In this document: piece after piece, positions 24,985 through 34,166 of the stretch | Position numbering within the stretch: the first letter of the stretch is position 1 | How the letters are laid out: each line of letters opens with the position of its first letter | DNA from: Mucilaginibacter daejeonensis | Lineage (GTDB): Bacteria; Bacteroidota; Bacteroidia; Sphingobacteriales; Sphingobacteriaceae | NCBI RefSeq assembly: GCF_020783335.1 | Contig: NZ_CP086068.1 | Coordinates: forward strand, 310,001-374,000 | Reading direction: 5' to 3' | Length of the DNA stretch: 64,000 nucleotides | Notes under the pieces: model-generated | Told to the model about the DNA's origin: nothing | The model's database searches: none | What the model saw: only the letters and a program-made list of their open reading frames with translations | Program-made: the position numbers and the translations under genes

Positions 24985-26211
24985 TCATTCCTTTCTGATC
25001 TCGATATTCTGCATGATTATTTGCGTAGCGCCCTTGCTGCGCTGCACCAGTTCTTTGGCGATAGCGCCGGCTTGTTCACGATGGGCATCGTTGTTTATAA
25101 GCTGATCAGCTATAGTCTTTAACTGCTGTGCATCGCTGATGCTGAAGCCGCCACCCAAGTCCACCAGGTCGCGGGCCTCCTTAAATTTTTGGTAATTAGG
25201 GCCAAAGATCACCGGGGAGCCAAAAGCCGCTGTCTCGAGTGTATTATGTATCCCCACCCCGAAACCACCACCTATATAAGCTACATCGCCATACTGGTAT
25301 AATGACGACAACATCCCAATGTTATCTATCACCAATACTTGCTTGCTCGCCAGGTACTGGTCGTCAGCTTTGATGTGCGAGAACCGGACAGTTCGATCAG
25401 CAGGTAATTTGCCCATCAGGTCAATGATCTTAGCTTCCGGTATCTCATGTGGGGCAAAGATGAATTTCCAGTCCGGGTGTTCGGTGATCAATGGAGCTAT
25501 CAATTCTTCATCAGCGGGCCATGTGCTGCCTGCAATGAATACACGGGCGTTGTTCTTGAACCGCTCGATCAGTGGCAGTTGCTTAGGTGCAAGCGCGTTT
25601 GCATATACCCTGTCAAAACGGGTATCACCACTTACCATCACATTGTTGATGCCAATGGTGGATAACCGCGTTTTGGAGTCTTCGTCCTGAACAAAGAAGC
25701 GCGTCACCTTACCCAATATCTGTCGGTGCAAACCTCCATAGCACTTAAAAAAAAGCTGCTTCGGACGAAAGATGGCCGATATTACATAAAGCGGGATATT
25801 GCGCTGGTGCGCCTCGTTGTAAAAATGATACCAATACTCGTACTTGGTGAACACGGCGATCACCGGGTCGATCGTATCAATGAATTGGCGGGCATTGTTG
25901 GCAGTGTCTAAAGGTAGATAGTACACGGCGTCGGCCAGCGGGGTATTCTTTCTTACCTCATACCCTGATGGAGAAAAGAAAGTGACCACGATAGGATGCC
26001 CGGGGTGCTGCACTTTAAACGCTTCCAGCACAGGTCGGCCCTGCTCGAACTCGCCCAGGGAAGCAAAGTGGAACCAGGCGCTTTTTTGTAGTGTACGGAA
26101 TTGCTGGTCACGTCGCCCGGCTACCCATAACTTAGCTTTAGTATTGGTTGTGGATGCTATTTTTATAATAAAATAGTACGCATAGATAGCAATATTATAA
26201 AATAAAAGCAT
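24985..26211 (-). CDS. waaA: 3-deoxy-D-manno-octulosonic acid (Kdo) transferase
   Basis: A 408-residue GT30 glycosyltransferase. An N-terminal membrane anchor (YNIAIYAYYFIIKIAS) precedes FHFASLGEFEQGRPVLEAFK, where Glu in GEFEQ is the expected catalytic base. TFFSPSGYEV, IDPVIAVFTKYEYWYHFYNE, GDTRFDRV, VFIAGSTWPADEE, FAPHEIPEAKI and GGGFGVGIHNTLETAAFGSP follow. It adds Kdo to lipid A at the inner membrane. The gene runs against hemH and is read away from galE. Confidence 0.93.
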   Translation of the reverse strand: MLLFYNIAIYAYYFIIKIASTTNTKAKLWVAGRRDQQFRTLQKSAWFHFASLGEFEQGRPVLEAFKVQHPGHPIVVTFFSPSGYEVRKNTPLADAVYYLPLDTANNARQFIDTIDPVIAVFTKYEYWYHFYNEAHQRNIPLYVISAIFRPKQLFFKCYGGLHRQILGKVTRFFVQDEDSKTRLSTIGINNVMVSGDTRFDRVYANALAPKQLPLIERFKNNARVFIAGSTWPADEELIAPLITEHPDWKFIFAPHEIPEAKIIDLMGKLPADRTVRFSHIKADDQYLASKQVLVIDNIGMLSSLYQYGDVAYIGGGFGVGIHNTLETAAFGSPVIFGPNYQKFKEARDLVDLGGGFSISDAQQLKTIADQLINNDAHREQAGAIAKELVQRSKGATQIIMQNIEIRKE

Positions 26212-26385
26212 TTAATATGAAATTGTTATATTCGTGGGTTATAAAAGTACAAAAAAGTAATGAAGTGCTTGCCGGCCGGTAATGCCCGCTTACTTCAGCT
26301 TTTTATCGAAACGGCTGCCAGAACTTATGTACTGTGCATGCCTGTAATTCAATAATTAGTATTATCATTGCTTAAAAAAGCGTCT

Positions 26386-27411
26386 ATGAAAAAAATATTG
26401 GTGACCGGCGGCTTAGGCTTCATTGGGTCGCACACCGTTGTAGAATTGGTACAGGCCGGTTACGAACCGGTGATCATCGATGACCTATCTAACTCGCACA
26501 TCTCTATTCTGGATCAGTTGACCAAGATATTAGGTTTCAAACCGGTATTTCATCAATTGGATCTTTGTGATGAAGGCGCTGTAAAGAACCTGGCCACCTC
26601 TATTCCTGACGTTGAAGGTATCATCCACTTCGCTGCTTTCAAAGCCGTAGGTGAGTCGGTACAGTTTCCGCTTAAATACTACCGCAACAACTTCTATTCG
26701 CTTATCAACCTGCTTAATGCCTACTACGGTAAGCCGCTGAACTTCGTGTTCTCCTCAAGCTGTACCGTATATGGTCAGCCAGAGCAGTTGCCTGTTACCG
26801 AGAACGCTCCGGTACAACCGGCTCAATCACCATACGGTAACACCAAACAGATCGCCGAAGAGATCCTTCAGGATATGATGGCCTCGGGCAGCAATTATAA
26901 AGTGGTATCGTTACGTTACTTTAACCCGGTAGGTGCACATGAGTCGGCCCTGATCGGTGAGCAGCCTATCGGTGTTCCGCAGAACCTGGTGCCTTTCATC
27001 ACCCAAACCGCTATCGGCAAACGTGAGAAACTGACCGTACACGGCGATGATTACAATACTACTGATGGTAGCTGCGTGCGCGACTACATCCACGTGGTGG
27101 ATCTGGCCAAAGCACACGTTGCGGCATTGAAACTCATGGAAGAAGATAGCTTCACCGGGTACGATGTGTTCAACATCGGTACTGGTAAAGGTACGTCGGT
27201 ATTGGAGATCATCAATTCTTTCGAACGCGCTACAGGCGTTAAACTGGCCTACAGCATTGGCCCACGCCGCCCGGGCGACGTAGAGCAGGTTTGGGGCGAC
27301 GTGACCAAATCATCAGAAGTACTGAAATGGAAAGCCGAACTGGATGTAGATACCATGATGGCATCTGCCTGGGAGTGGGAAAAAGCTTTAGCTCAAAAGA
27401 ACGAAAAATAA
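26386..27411 (+). CDS. galE: UDP-glucose 4-epimerase
   Basis: A 341-residue extended SDR. The ATG at 26386 starts MKKILVTGGLGFIGSHTVVE, the NAD-binding GxxGxxG; a TTG six codons earlier is less likely. Other motifs: FSSSCTVYG, SPYGNTKQIAEEIL (YxxxK with N for S), RYFNPVGAHESALIGEQPIG, CVRDYIHVVDLAKAH and FNIGTGKGTSVLEII. It interconverts UDP-glucose and UDP-galactose. It is 25 bases before rfbB, so the two form a nucleotide-sugar operon. Confidence 0.95.
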   Translation: MKKILVTGGLGFIGSHTVVELVQAGYEPVIIDDLSNSHISILDQLTKILGFKPVFHQLDLCDEGAVKNLATSIPDVEGIIHFAAFKAVGESVQFPLKYYRNNFYSLINLLNAYYGKPLNFVFSSSCTVYGQPEQLPVTENAPVQPAQSPYGNTKQIAEEILQDMMASGSNYKVVSLRYFNPVGAHESALIGEQPIGVPQNLVPFITQTAIGKREKLTVHGDDYNTTDGSCVRDYIHVVDLAKAHVAALKLMEEDSFTGYDVFNIGTGKGTSVLEIINSFERATGVKLAYSIGPRRPGDVEQVWGDVTKSSEVLKWKAELDVDTMMASAWEWEKALAQKNEK

Positions 27412-27436
27412 GACCGATCAATACATCAGCTCATAT

Positions 27437-28489
27437 ATGAAAAAGATCATTATCACCGGCGGAGCCGGCTTTATAGGCTCACACGTGGTGCGCAGGTTCG
27501 TTAAGTCGCACCCGGAGTATGATATCATCAACCTTGACAAGCTTACCTACGCAGGCAACCTGGCCAACCTGAAAGATATCGAGAACGAGCCGAACTACCG
27601 GTTCATTAAAGGTGATATCGTTGATGCGAATTTCATCGACTCTTTGTTCGGTCAGGAGCAACCTGATGCGGTGATCCACCTGGCTGCCGAATCGCATGTT
27701 GACCGCTCGATATCGAACCCGTTAGAGTTCGTGATGACCAACGTGGTAGGTACCGTTAACTTGCTTAATGCTGCCCGTTACCATTGGAAAGGTCGTTATG
27801 ACCAAACCCGTTTTTACCACGTATCTACCGACGAGGTTTATGGTACATTAGGTGAGGATGGTATGTTCACCGAGGAGACCGCTTACGATCCGCATTCACC
27901 ATATTCGGCATCAAAGGCAAGCTCTGATCACATGGTACGTGCTTACCAGGATACTTATGGTATGGATGCCGTGATCTCGAACTGCTCTAATAACTATGGT
28001 TCTTATCACTTCCCTGAAAAGCTGATACCGCTTTCGATACACAACATCAAGCAGAACAAGCCGATCCCGATCTACGGTAAAGGTGAGAACGTGCGCGATT
28101 GGCTTTGGGTAGAGGACCATGCCCGTGCGATCGATGTGATCTTCCATAACGCCAAGTCGGGCGAGACCTACAATATTGGCGGCCACAACGAATGGAAGAA
28201 CATTGACCTGATCAAGCTTTTATGCCAGATCATGGACCGCAAACTGGGCCGCGACCTGGGCACATCTGAGCAACTGATCACCTACGTGACCGATCGTGCC
28301 GGTCATGACCTGCGTTACGCCATCGATGCCACCAAACTGAAAAATGAACTGGGCTGGACCCCGAGCATTACTTTTGAAGAAGGTTTGGAAAAGACCGTTG
28401 ATTGGTATCTGGCCAATGACGAATGGCTGAACGACGTGACCTCAGGCCACTATCAGCAATACTACGAAGAGCAATACACCGACCGCTAA
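27437..28489 (+). CDS. rfbB: dTDP-glucose 4,6-dehydratase
   Basis: A 350-residue extended SDR. Motifs: KKIIITGGAGFIGSHVVRRF, HLAAESHVDRSI, VSTDEVYGTLG, DPHSPYSASKASSDHMVRAY with the YxxxK pair, NCSNNYGSYHFPEKLIPL, GENVRDWLWVEDHARAI and DRAGHDLRYAIDATKL. The STDEVYG element with catalytic Asp-Glu is specific to RmlB. It makes dTDP-4-keto-6-deoxyglucose for surface sugars. The other rml genes are not in the window. Confidence 0.95.
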   Translation: MKKIIITGGAGFIGSHVVRRFVKSHPEYDIINLDKLTYAGNLANLKDIENEPNYRFIKGDIVDANFIDSLFGQEQPDAVIHLAAESHVDRSISNPLEFVMTNVVGTVNLLNAARYHWKGRYDQTRFYHVSTDEVYGTLGEDGMFTEETAYDPHSPYSASKASSDHMVRAYQDTYGMDAVISNCSNNYGSYHFPEKLIPLSIHNIKQNKPIPIYGKGENVRDWLWVEDHARAIDVIFHNAKSGETYNIGGHNEWKNIDLIKLLCQIMDRKLGRDLGTSEQLITYVTDRAGHDLRYAIDATKLKNELGWTPSITFEEGLEKTVDWYLANDEWLNDVTSGHYQQYYEEQYTDR

Positions 28490-28513
28490 GCGCAAGGTGC
28501 GATATTGAATAAG

Positions 28514-28541
28514 AAAAGCGGTCTTGATGACCGCTTTTTTT
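28514..28541 (+). terminator. Rho-independent terminator of galE-rfbB
   Basis: AAAAGCGGTC, loop TTGAT, GACCGCTTTTTTT. Confidence 0.92.
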
Positions 28542-28548
28542 GTTAGGT

Positions 28549-28625
28549 GGATGTTGCAAAGCATGACTTTGCTGAGCGGCCTCCGCAGAGATGGCTTCGT
28601 TCCTCGCCATGACGGAGGCGGAGAG
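28549..28625. repeat. REP-like element, GCTTCGTnCCTCGCnATGACGG family (copy 1)
   Basis: The core GATGGCTTCGTTCCTCGCCA is followed by TGACGG and a CTCCGC/GCGGAG pairing. The core recurs at 36328-36353 as GATCGCTTCGTGCCTCGCGA then TGACGG. It is non-coding, between the two terminators of convergent units. Confidence 0.65.
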
Positions 28626-28681
28626 ACGAAAAAGTATTCTGTCAATTCTATAAATTCTTAAAATTCCGGTTCAGACGGATA

Positions 28682-28716
28682 AAAAAACGGCCGCTTCCTC
28701 AAATGAAGCGGCCGTT
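28682..28716 (-). terminator. Rho-independent terminator of the amidohydrolase operon
   Basis: On the minus strand AACGGCCGCTTC, a TTTGAG-containing loop and GAAGCGGCCGTT are followed by seven T. Confidence 0.92.
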
Positions 28717-28737
28717 GATATGAAGAATACTGCGCTC

Positions 28738-30054
28738 TTACTTTTCGGCAGTGAAGCCGTACTTTTCGCTGTAGCGTTTGTATAGTTGCTTGTGCAGGTT
28801 GTCTAGGTCGATGGTCTTGCCTTTAATGTAGGCGTTCTCTACCTTTAGGGTGAGCATATCCAGCGCGTCGCCTGCCGAGATGAACAGGTTGGCATCTTTG
28901 CCGGTCTCTAAAGTGCCGGTAGTTTTGTCGATACCCAGGATCTTGGCGTTGTTCAGGGTGATCATGCTTACGGCTTGTTCCTTGGTGAGGCCATAGCCAA
29001 CCGCCTGGCCTGCCTCGAATGGCAGGTTCCGCTGACGCCAGAAACCGATACCGGTAAGACCGTACAATACGCCTGCATCCTGCAACAGGTGTGGCAGTTT
29101 GTAAGGCAGGTAAACGTCCTCTTCCTCTTTACCCGGAAGGGTCTGCGTTTCTTTAATGATCACTGGCACGTTATTGTCTCTCAATACGTCGGTCACCAGG
29201 TATGATTCCTTGCCACCCACGATCACCAGTTGCACGCCCATTTGCTTTCCAAAGTTCACCGCCTGGATGATCTCTTTAGCGCCATCCGCGTTCACGAACA
29301 GTTTTTTGGTACCGTTGAACAGGCCTGCCATAGCGGCAAAGCGGGTGTTGGTAACAGCAGGTTTAGCCTCGGCGTAGCCTTTAGCCTCTTTAAAAAAGTT
29401 GGTGATCTCGTCGATCGCTTTTTGAGCGCGTTCGGCAGGCGATACATCGCCAGCGGCCGGGGTGCCAAAGCCACCGCGACGGCCACGGCCTGTGCGTACC
29501 ACCGGCCAGGTCAGGTGTACGCCAATGTCGGTCTTGTAAGCGGCATCTTCCCAGTTCCAGCCGTCCATCATCATTACTGACGATTGGCCCTGAATGGTAC
29601 CGCCCTGTGGCGTTGGCTGGCAAAGCAGCACCCCGTTGGAGCGCACGGTAGGGATGACCTTTGAGTCGGTGTTATAGGCGATCAGTGTGCGCACATGCGG
29701 GTTCATCTCACCGGTCTCGGTCTCGTCATCGGTAGCGCGTATCGATTCAAATTCCACTAGACCTAAAGAGGTGATCGGGCAAATAAAACCCGGATATACC
29801 TGTTTGCCGTTGGCGTTCACTACGGTGGGACCAGCAGTGGCAGGGGCGGCCCCTTCACCTACGGCAGTGATCTTTCCTTTATCAAAAGCGATATAGCCAT
29901 TGTTGATCACCTTGCCGTTACCCACGTGTATGGTGGCACCGGTGATCACTATAGCGCCACTTTGAGGCTTGGCCGGCATAATGTTGGCCTGCCCAAATGC
30001 GAGGACCGCAGCAAGCATCGATCCTCCAAAACTTAATAAAAACTTCTTTTTCAT
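28738..30054 (-). CDS. Secreted amidohydrolase-family protein with a degenerate metal site
   Basis: A 438-residue protein with a signal peptide (KKKFLLSFGGSMLAAVLAFG, cleavage near GQA). It has the composite amidohydrolase fold: ITGATIHVGNGKVINNGYIA and KQVYPGFICPITSLG near residue 100. The usual PGLIDxHxH is here PGFICPITS, so both His ligands are missing. The C-terminal imidazolonepropionase-like TGIGFWRQRNLPFEAGQAVG and TGTLETGKDANLFI are kept. It is the second gene after the 1029-residue paralogue, 16 bases apart. It may be a non-catalytic partner; that is inference. Confidence 0.82.
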   Translation of the reverse strand: MKKKFLLSFGGSMLAAVLAFGQANIMPAKPQSGAIVITGATIHVGNGKVINNGYIAFDKGKITAVGEGAAPATAGPTVVNANGKQVYPGFICPITSLGLVEFESIRATDDETETGEMNPHVRTLIAYNTDSKVIPTVRSNGVLLCQPTPQGGTIQGQSSVMMMDGWNWEDAAYKTDIGVHLTWPVVRTGRGRRGGFGTPAAGDVSPAERAQKAIDEITNFFKEAKGYAEAKPAVTNTRFAAMAGLFNGTKKLFVNADGAKEIIQAVNFGKQMGVQLVIVGGKESYLVTDVLRDNNVPVIIKETQTLPGKEEEDVYLPYKLPHLLQDAGVLYGLTGIGFWRQRNLPFEAGQAVGYGLTKEQAVSMITLNNAKILGIDKTTGTLETGKDANLFISAGDALDMLTLKVENAYIKGKTIDLDNLHKQLYKRYSEKYGFTAEK

Positions 30055-30070
30055 GATGTAATGGTGGATC

Positions 30071-33000
30071 TTATTTGTTGTTCACTTCTTTGTCCAGGGT
30101 TCTCATGCCGTTGTACTCATCGGCTACCACGTAAGCGGCATCTTCAATGCTTTCGCACTCGTACAAACGTGGGCGTTGGAAGGCCGGGCGCTGCACCGCG
30201 TTGCCACGGCCTTTGGCCTCGATCATTTTTTGGATGATACGGCCGGCATCAGCTTTCATGTCCTTTTGCTTCTCGGCATCTTTGCTGTAGTCCCAGTAAG
30301 GTACACCATCAACATAGGTCTTTTCGGCTACGGCATAGATCGATAGCGGGTTGGCCGACCATACCACCAGGTCAGCATCCTTGCCTGGCTTCAAGCTGCC
30401 TACTTTACCATCGATGTGCAGCATTTTGGCCGGGTTAAGGGTCACCAGTTTAAGGGCATCCTCCTGGCTCATGTTGCCGTAGGTCACTGACTTGGCAGCT
30501 TCCTGGTTCAGGCGGCGGGCCATCTCGGCATCATCAGAGTTAAAGCCGGTGACCACACCTACCTCGTGCATTAGTTTGCCGTTGTAAGGGATGGCCTCGG
30601 CCACCTCGTACTTGTAGGCCCACCAATCGCTAAAGGTAGAGCCGTTGATCTTGCGGCTCTTCATCTTATCGGCCACTTTGTAGCCTTCCAAAATATGGGT
30701 AAAGGTGTTGATCTTGAAGCCCATCGAATCGGCTACGTGCATCAGCATGTTGATCTCTGACTGTACGTACGAGTGACAGGTGATAAAGCGCTTGCCATCC
30801 AGTATCTCTACCAAAGCGTCCAGCTCCAGGTCGCGGCGGGTGGTGCTGCCTTTTACGGCGCGGGCCGCTTTGTATTCTTTAGCACGGGTAAAGGCATCTA
30901 CATACACCTGTTCAACGCCCATACGGGTCTGCGGGAAACGTACATAGGCATCCCCAAAGCTTTGCGGACGGTTACTTTGTTTCACGTTCTCGCCCAGTGC
31001 GAATTTGATGAAGCCATCACTGCCTTCAAACTTCATTTGCTCAGGCATAGCACCCCAGCGCAGTTTGATCAGCTGGGTCTGTCCGCCAATGGCGTTGGCC
31101 GAGCCGTGTAAAATGTGCGAAGTAGTAACGCCACCGGCCAATTGACGGTAGATCTCGATGTCGCTGCCATCGATCACGTCGGCTATACGCACTTCGGAGG
31201 TAACTGATTGCGTGCCTTCATTGATGCCATTGGTGGCTGCGATGTGCGAGTGCTCATCAACTATACCTGCCGATATGTGCTTGCCAGTGGCATCGATCAC
31301 TTTGGCGCTGCCGGCGGCTAAGCCTTTACCCACCGCTTTGATCTTGCCATTCTCGATCAGTACATCAGCATTCTGTAAGATGCCTTCTTTCTCGTTGGTC
31401 CAAACAGTAGCGTTCTTAAATAAAGTGGTCTCTGTTTTAGGGATAGCCGTATTACCGAATGCCACGAACGGATAAACTACCGGACCTACGGTAGATGGTT
31501 TGGCAGCAGCCTGGTCGCCGCCACGGCCACCACGGCCGCCAAAGCCACCTGCTGGTGCAGCACCACTGTAAGTGGCCGTCCAGGCTACCGAGCCGCCATC
31601 AGGCAGTACGCCGGTACCACGGAGGGCCAAGGGCGATGTGCCGGTGATGTAACCGTTCAAGCGTATGCTGCCGGCTGGTTTGTTCTTCAGATCGAAGTAA
31701 ATGCTCACCAGATCGCCGGTGCGCACAATAGTGCCTTGCGCACGGGTACTATCGGCACCGGTACGGTTAATGTTGGCTGTGTAAGCGCCAGGCGTACCAC
31801 CGATCACCAATGAAGTGCCGGCCAGTCCGCTACCGCTCAGGGTGTACGTACCGCGCAGGTCAGTCACGTCCATTTTGCTCACCACATATTTTTGGCCCTG
31901 TACCCAGTTCTCATAAATGATATTGTCGGCCTTAAATAGGTTAGAGGAGGTGATGATGAAGTTGGCCAGTTTGCCCTTAGCCAATGTACCTACCTTATCA
32001 CTCACACCTAATATAGATGCCGGTATCTCGGTAAGCGACATCAACGCCTGTTTCTCGCTCAGGCCATTGGTGATGGCCGTGCGCAGGTTAGCCCAAAGAT
32101 CGCGGGCGTTGCTCAGGCCGTTGCTGGTGATGGCAAAACGAACACCGGCCTTTTCTAAAGCGGCCGGGTTGGTAGGAGCCAGTTCCCAGTTCTTGAGTTG
32201 CGAGTAAGTCACGTTGCGGGCATCCAGTGCATCCTCTACATCATAAGCGGCCGGGAAATTCACCGGGATGATGAAAGTGGCATTCAATGCTTTAATTGCA
32301 TCTATACGCTGATACTCCTGTCCGTCGGTCTTATAAATGTATTGTTTACCGAACTCTTTGGCTATTTTATCGGCACGCAGGATGCTTTGTACATCGCCTA
32401 CCTCAAATACTTGCGGCAAGGTTTGCGTGCGGTTGAACTCAGCCAGGGAGATGTTGTATTCCTTGTTTTGTCCTTTATACCATTGTGCATCATAGTAGGT
32501 TTGGCGCAGCAAAGCGATGCTGCCCATCAATGATGATGGATAGTTGGTTGCGGCAGTACCTTTGCTGAACGAGTAGTTAGCAGTAGCCTCATCCTTGATC
32601 ATCACTTCGTTGTCGCGCTTGTCGGCCAGGGTCAACACGGCCGATGTACCGCGGGCGATACCATCCTGGATCAGGGAATTCACAGCGCCGAAACCATTAC
32701 GCTTTAACTCTTCGGCACGGGCTGCGTTCACATGGAACAAGTTCTTGGCGTTCACATCCGGGCGGATCGCGTCGTTCCAGCCGTAAGGACCGTTCTTGGT
32801 AGATACCGGTACGGCGGTGCGGCCAAATCCACCAAATCCACCTGCACTACGCGGAGCCTCAGGAGTACCATAGCTGGTAAAGGCATCGATCAGGCCAGGG
32901 TAAATGAATTTGCCTTTCAGGTCCACGGTCACGTAGCCTTTGGGTACAGTACCTGCTGCACCTACCGATTGGATCACACCATCTTTAATAACAAGGGTGC

Positions 33001-33160
33001 CATTGTTAATGGTTTGCGCTGCACTGACCACAATTGTGGCGTTAGTGAAGGCATACTGCCCGGATCGCACGTCCCACGAGCCATTTACAGGGTAAGTTTC
33101 CTGCGCATAACTGGTCTCGACGGCTAAAAAGGCAAAACAAACGAGTAAAAGTTTCTTCAT
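30071..33160 (-). CDS. Secreted tandem amidohydrolase; N-domain degenerate, C-domain intact
   Basis: A 1029-residue protein with a signal peptide (KKLLLVCFAFLAVETSYAQ). The first amidohydrolase-like domain (about 25-430) has GKFIYPGLIDAFTSYGTP, where both His of HxH are lost. A linker with beta-type repeats and a Gly/Arg-rich GGFGGRGGRGGDQAAAK (about 560) follows. The second domain (about 600-1000) has ISAGIVDEHSHIA (HxH present), FITCHSYVQSEI, INTFTHILEGYKVADK, TGFNSDDAEMARRLNQEA and GSLKPGKDADLVVW, a complete metal set of the imidazolonepropionase/prolidase-like kind. The substrate is unknown; a periplasmic peptide or cyclic amide is possible. Confidence 0.85.
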   Translation of the reverse strand: MKKLLLVCFAFLAVETSYAQETYPVNGSWDVRSGQYAFTNATIVVSAAQTINNGTLVIKDGVIQSVGAAGTVPKGYVTVDLKGKFIYPGLIDAFTSYGTPEAPRSAGGFGGFGRTAVPVSTKNGPYGWNDAIRPDVNAKNLFHVNAARAEELKRNGFGAVNSLIQDGIARGTSAVLTLADKRDNEVMIKDEATANYSFSKGTAATNYPSSLMGSIALLRQTYYDAQWYKGQNKEYNISLAEFNRTQTLPQVFEVGDVQSILRADKIAKEFGKQYIYKTDGQEYQRIDAIKALNATFIIPVNFPAAYDVEDALDARNVTYSQLKNWELAPTNPAALEKAGVRFAITSNGLSNARDLWANLRTAITNGLSEKQALMSLTEIPASILGVSDKVGTLAKGKLANFIITSSNLFKADNIIYENWVQGQKYVVSKMDVTDLRGTYTLSGSGLAGTSLVIGGTPGAYTANINRTGADSTRAQGTIVRTGDLVSIYFDLKNKPAGSIRLNGYITGTSPLALRGTGVLPDGGSVAWTATYSGAAPAGGFGGRGGRGGDQAAAKPSTVGPVVYPFVAFGNTAIPKTETTLFKNATVWTNEKEGILQNADVLIENGKIKAVGKGLAAGSAKVIDATGKHISAGIVDEHSHIAATNGINEGTQSVTSEVRIADVIDGSDIEIYRQLAGGVTTSHILHGSANAIGGQTQLIKLRWGAMPEQMKFEGSDGFIKFALGENVKQSNRPQSFGDAYVRFPQTRMGVEQVYVDAFTRAKEYKAARAVKGSTTRRDLELDALVEILDGKRFITCHSYVQSEINMLMHVADSMGFKINTFTHILEGYKVADKMKSRKINGSTFSDWWAYKYEVAEAIPYNGKLMHEVGVVTGFNSDDAEMARRLNQEAAKSVTYGNMSQEDALKLVTLNPAKMLHIDGKVGSLKPGKDADLVVWSANPLSIYAVAEKTYVDGVPYWDYSKDAEKQKDMKADAGRIIQKMIEAKGRGNAVQRPAFQRPRLYECESIEDAAYVVADEYNGMRTLDKEVNNK

Positions 33161-33412
33161 TTTGCTAATAGTTAGTTTAGTCGGTTTAAATATATCTATT
33201 TGTGCACCGAATATTGCTGGATCTGACCAAAATAGCCTGATCGTTACATATTAAAATACCCGATATGGTAAATAATAGTGCTTGTAGGTGGTAAAAGCGG
33301 TGCAGTTTAGTTACTGTAAATATAAAATGGCTGATCTTAAGGATGCATTGTGCTAAAGTTCAATAGGTCGATCAGCTTACAAGGGCTGCATCCATGCGCG
33401 GTCAAAATATCC

Positions 33413-33420
33413 TATATTTG
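33413..33420 (+). promoter_or_regulatory. Candidate -7 box for the small membrane protein
   Basis: TATATTTG, 20 bases before the ATG at 33440. No good -33 TTG was found. The 280-base gap from 33161 holds only this and AT-rich sequence that should include the divergent amidohydrolase promoter. Confidence 0.4.
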
Positions 33421-33439
33421 GCAAAAAAGAATTTACACT

Positions 33440-33889
33440 ATGTCATTGTACGAGATCTTCAGGTACCTGCACTCAGGTTTTCGTTTTATAGTTATGCTGC
33501 TGCTCATCGTGGCCGCACTACGTGCGCTGATCGGCTGGTTGGGCAACCAAACCTACAGCCAGGGCACCCGCAAACTAAATCTGTTCGCCATGATATCGGC
33601 CCATACGCAGTTGCTGATCGGTTTGGTGCTGTACTTTGTGAGCCCGTTCGTACAGTTCGGCAGCAACACCATGAAAGAGGCCACCACCCGTTACTGGACG
33701 GTAGAACACCTGGTGATGATGCTGTTCGCTATCGTGTTGATCACCATCGGTCACAGCCGTTCTAAAAAAGCCACCATGCCATCGGCCAAGCACCGTGCTA
33801 TAGCCATATTTTACTTATTGGCCGTGATCGTGATCATAGGTGCTATAGTAGCCAGCAAAAGAGAGTTCTTTGGTATCACCGGAGCGTAA
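33440..33889 (+). CDS. Four-helix membrane protein
   Basis: A 149-residue protein from the ATG at 33440; 30 upstream codons in frame overlap the probable promoter and are not used. Helices lie at about 14-33 (RFIVMLLLIVAALRALIGWL), 48-70 (AMISAHTQLLIGLVLYFV), 88-106 (VEHLVMMLFAIVLITIGHS) and 118-138. His at HSGFRF, SAHTQ, VEHLV and IGHS are placed inside or at the ends of helices, as in b-type haem membrane proteins, but haem binding is not shown. The gene stands alone before the trp promoter. Confidence 0.75.
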   Translation: MSLYEIFRYLHSGFRFIVMLLLIVAALRALIGWLGNQTYSQGTRKLNLFAMISAHTQLLIGLVLYFVSPFVQFGSNTMKEATTRYWTVEHLVMMLFAIVLITIGHSRSKKATMPSAKHRAIAIFYLLAVIVIIGAIVASKREFFGITGA

Positions 33890-33968
33890 GCAGCCATATA
33901 TTGTTCGGTCAGCAGGCGCGTTGCCCAAATTATTATTTGCTGTTCCTGAAAATATTTAATGCAAAAAG

Positions 33969-33998
33969 TTTGCAGGTTCATATTTCTTTATATATTTG
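33969..33998 (+). promoter_or_regulatory. Bacteroidota promoter of the trp operon
   Basis: TTTG at 33969-33972, an 18-base spacer and TATATTTG at 33991-33998. It places the start of transcription about 20 bases before the leader-peptide ATG. Confidence 0.8.
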
Positions 33999-34028
33999 CC
34001 TCTGTATATGATAAACAACAACAATAAA

Positions 34029-34067
34029 ATGTTCTGGTGGCACCTTAGCGATAAGTTGGCCCGGTAG
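34029..34067 (+). CDS. trpL: trp operon leader peptide
   Basis: ATG at 34029 reads MFWWHLSDKLAR and stops at TAG (34065-34067): 12 residues with two adjacent Trp codons (34035-34040). It follows a clear promoter and an ACAACAACAATAAA leader typical of Bacteroidota, and precedes a terminator hairpin and trpE. A ribosome stalled at Trp-Trp would leave GTTGGC (34055-34060) free to pair with GCCAAC (34120-34125). This is the classical attenuation layout. Confidence 0.88.
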   Translation: MFWWHLSDKLAR

Positions 34068-34112
34068 TTTATTAGTTTACAAGATATTAAGCAATTATAA
34101 ACCCAATTTGAG

Positions 34113-34141
34113 ACCCGGCGCCAACCACGCCGGGTTTTTTG
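34113..34141 (+). terminator. trp attenuator terminator
   Basis: ACCCGGCG (34113-34120) pairs with CGCCGGGT (34128-34135), loop CCAACCA, followed by T-rich sequence. The loop and stem base GCCAAC can instead pair with GTTGGC of the leader peptide, giving the antiterminator. Confidence 0.88.
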
Positions 34142-34166
34142 TTGATATTATATTTTGATAACGCTG

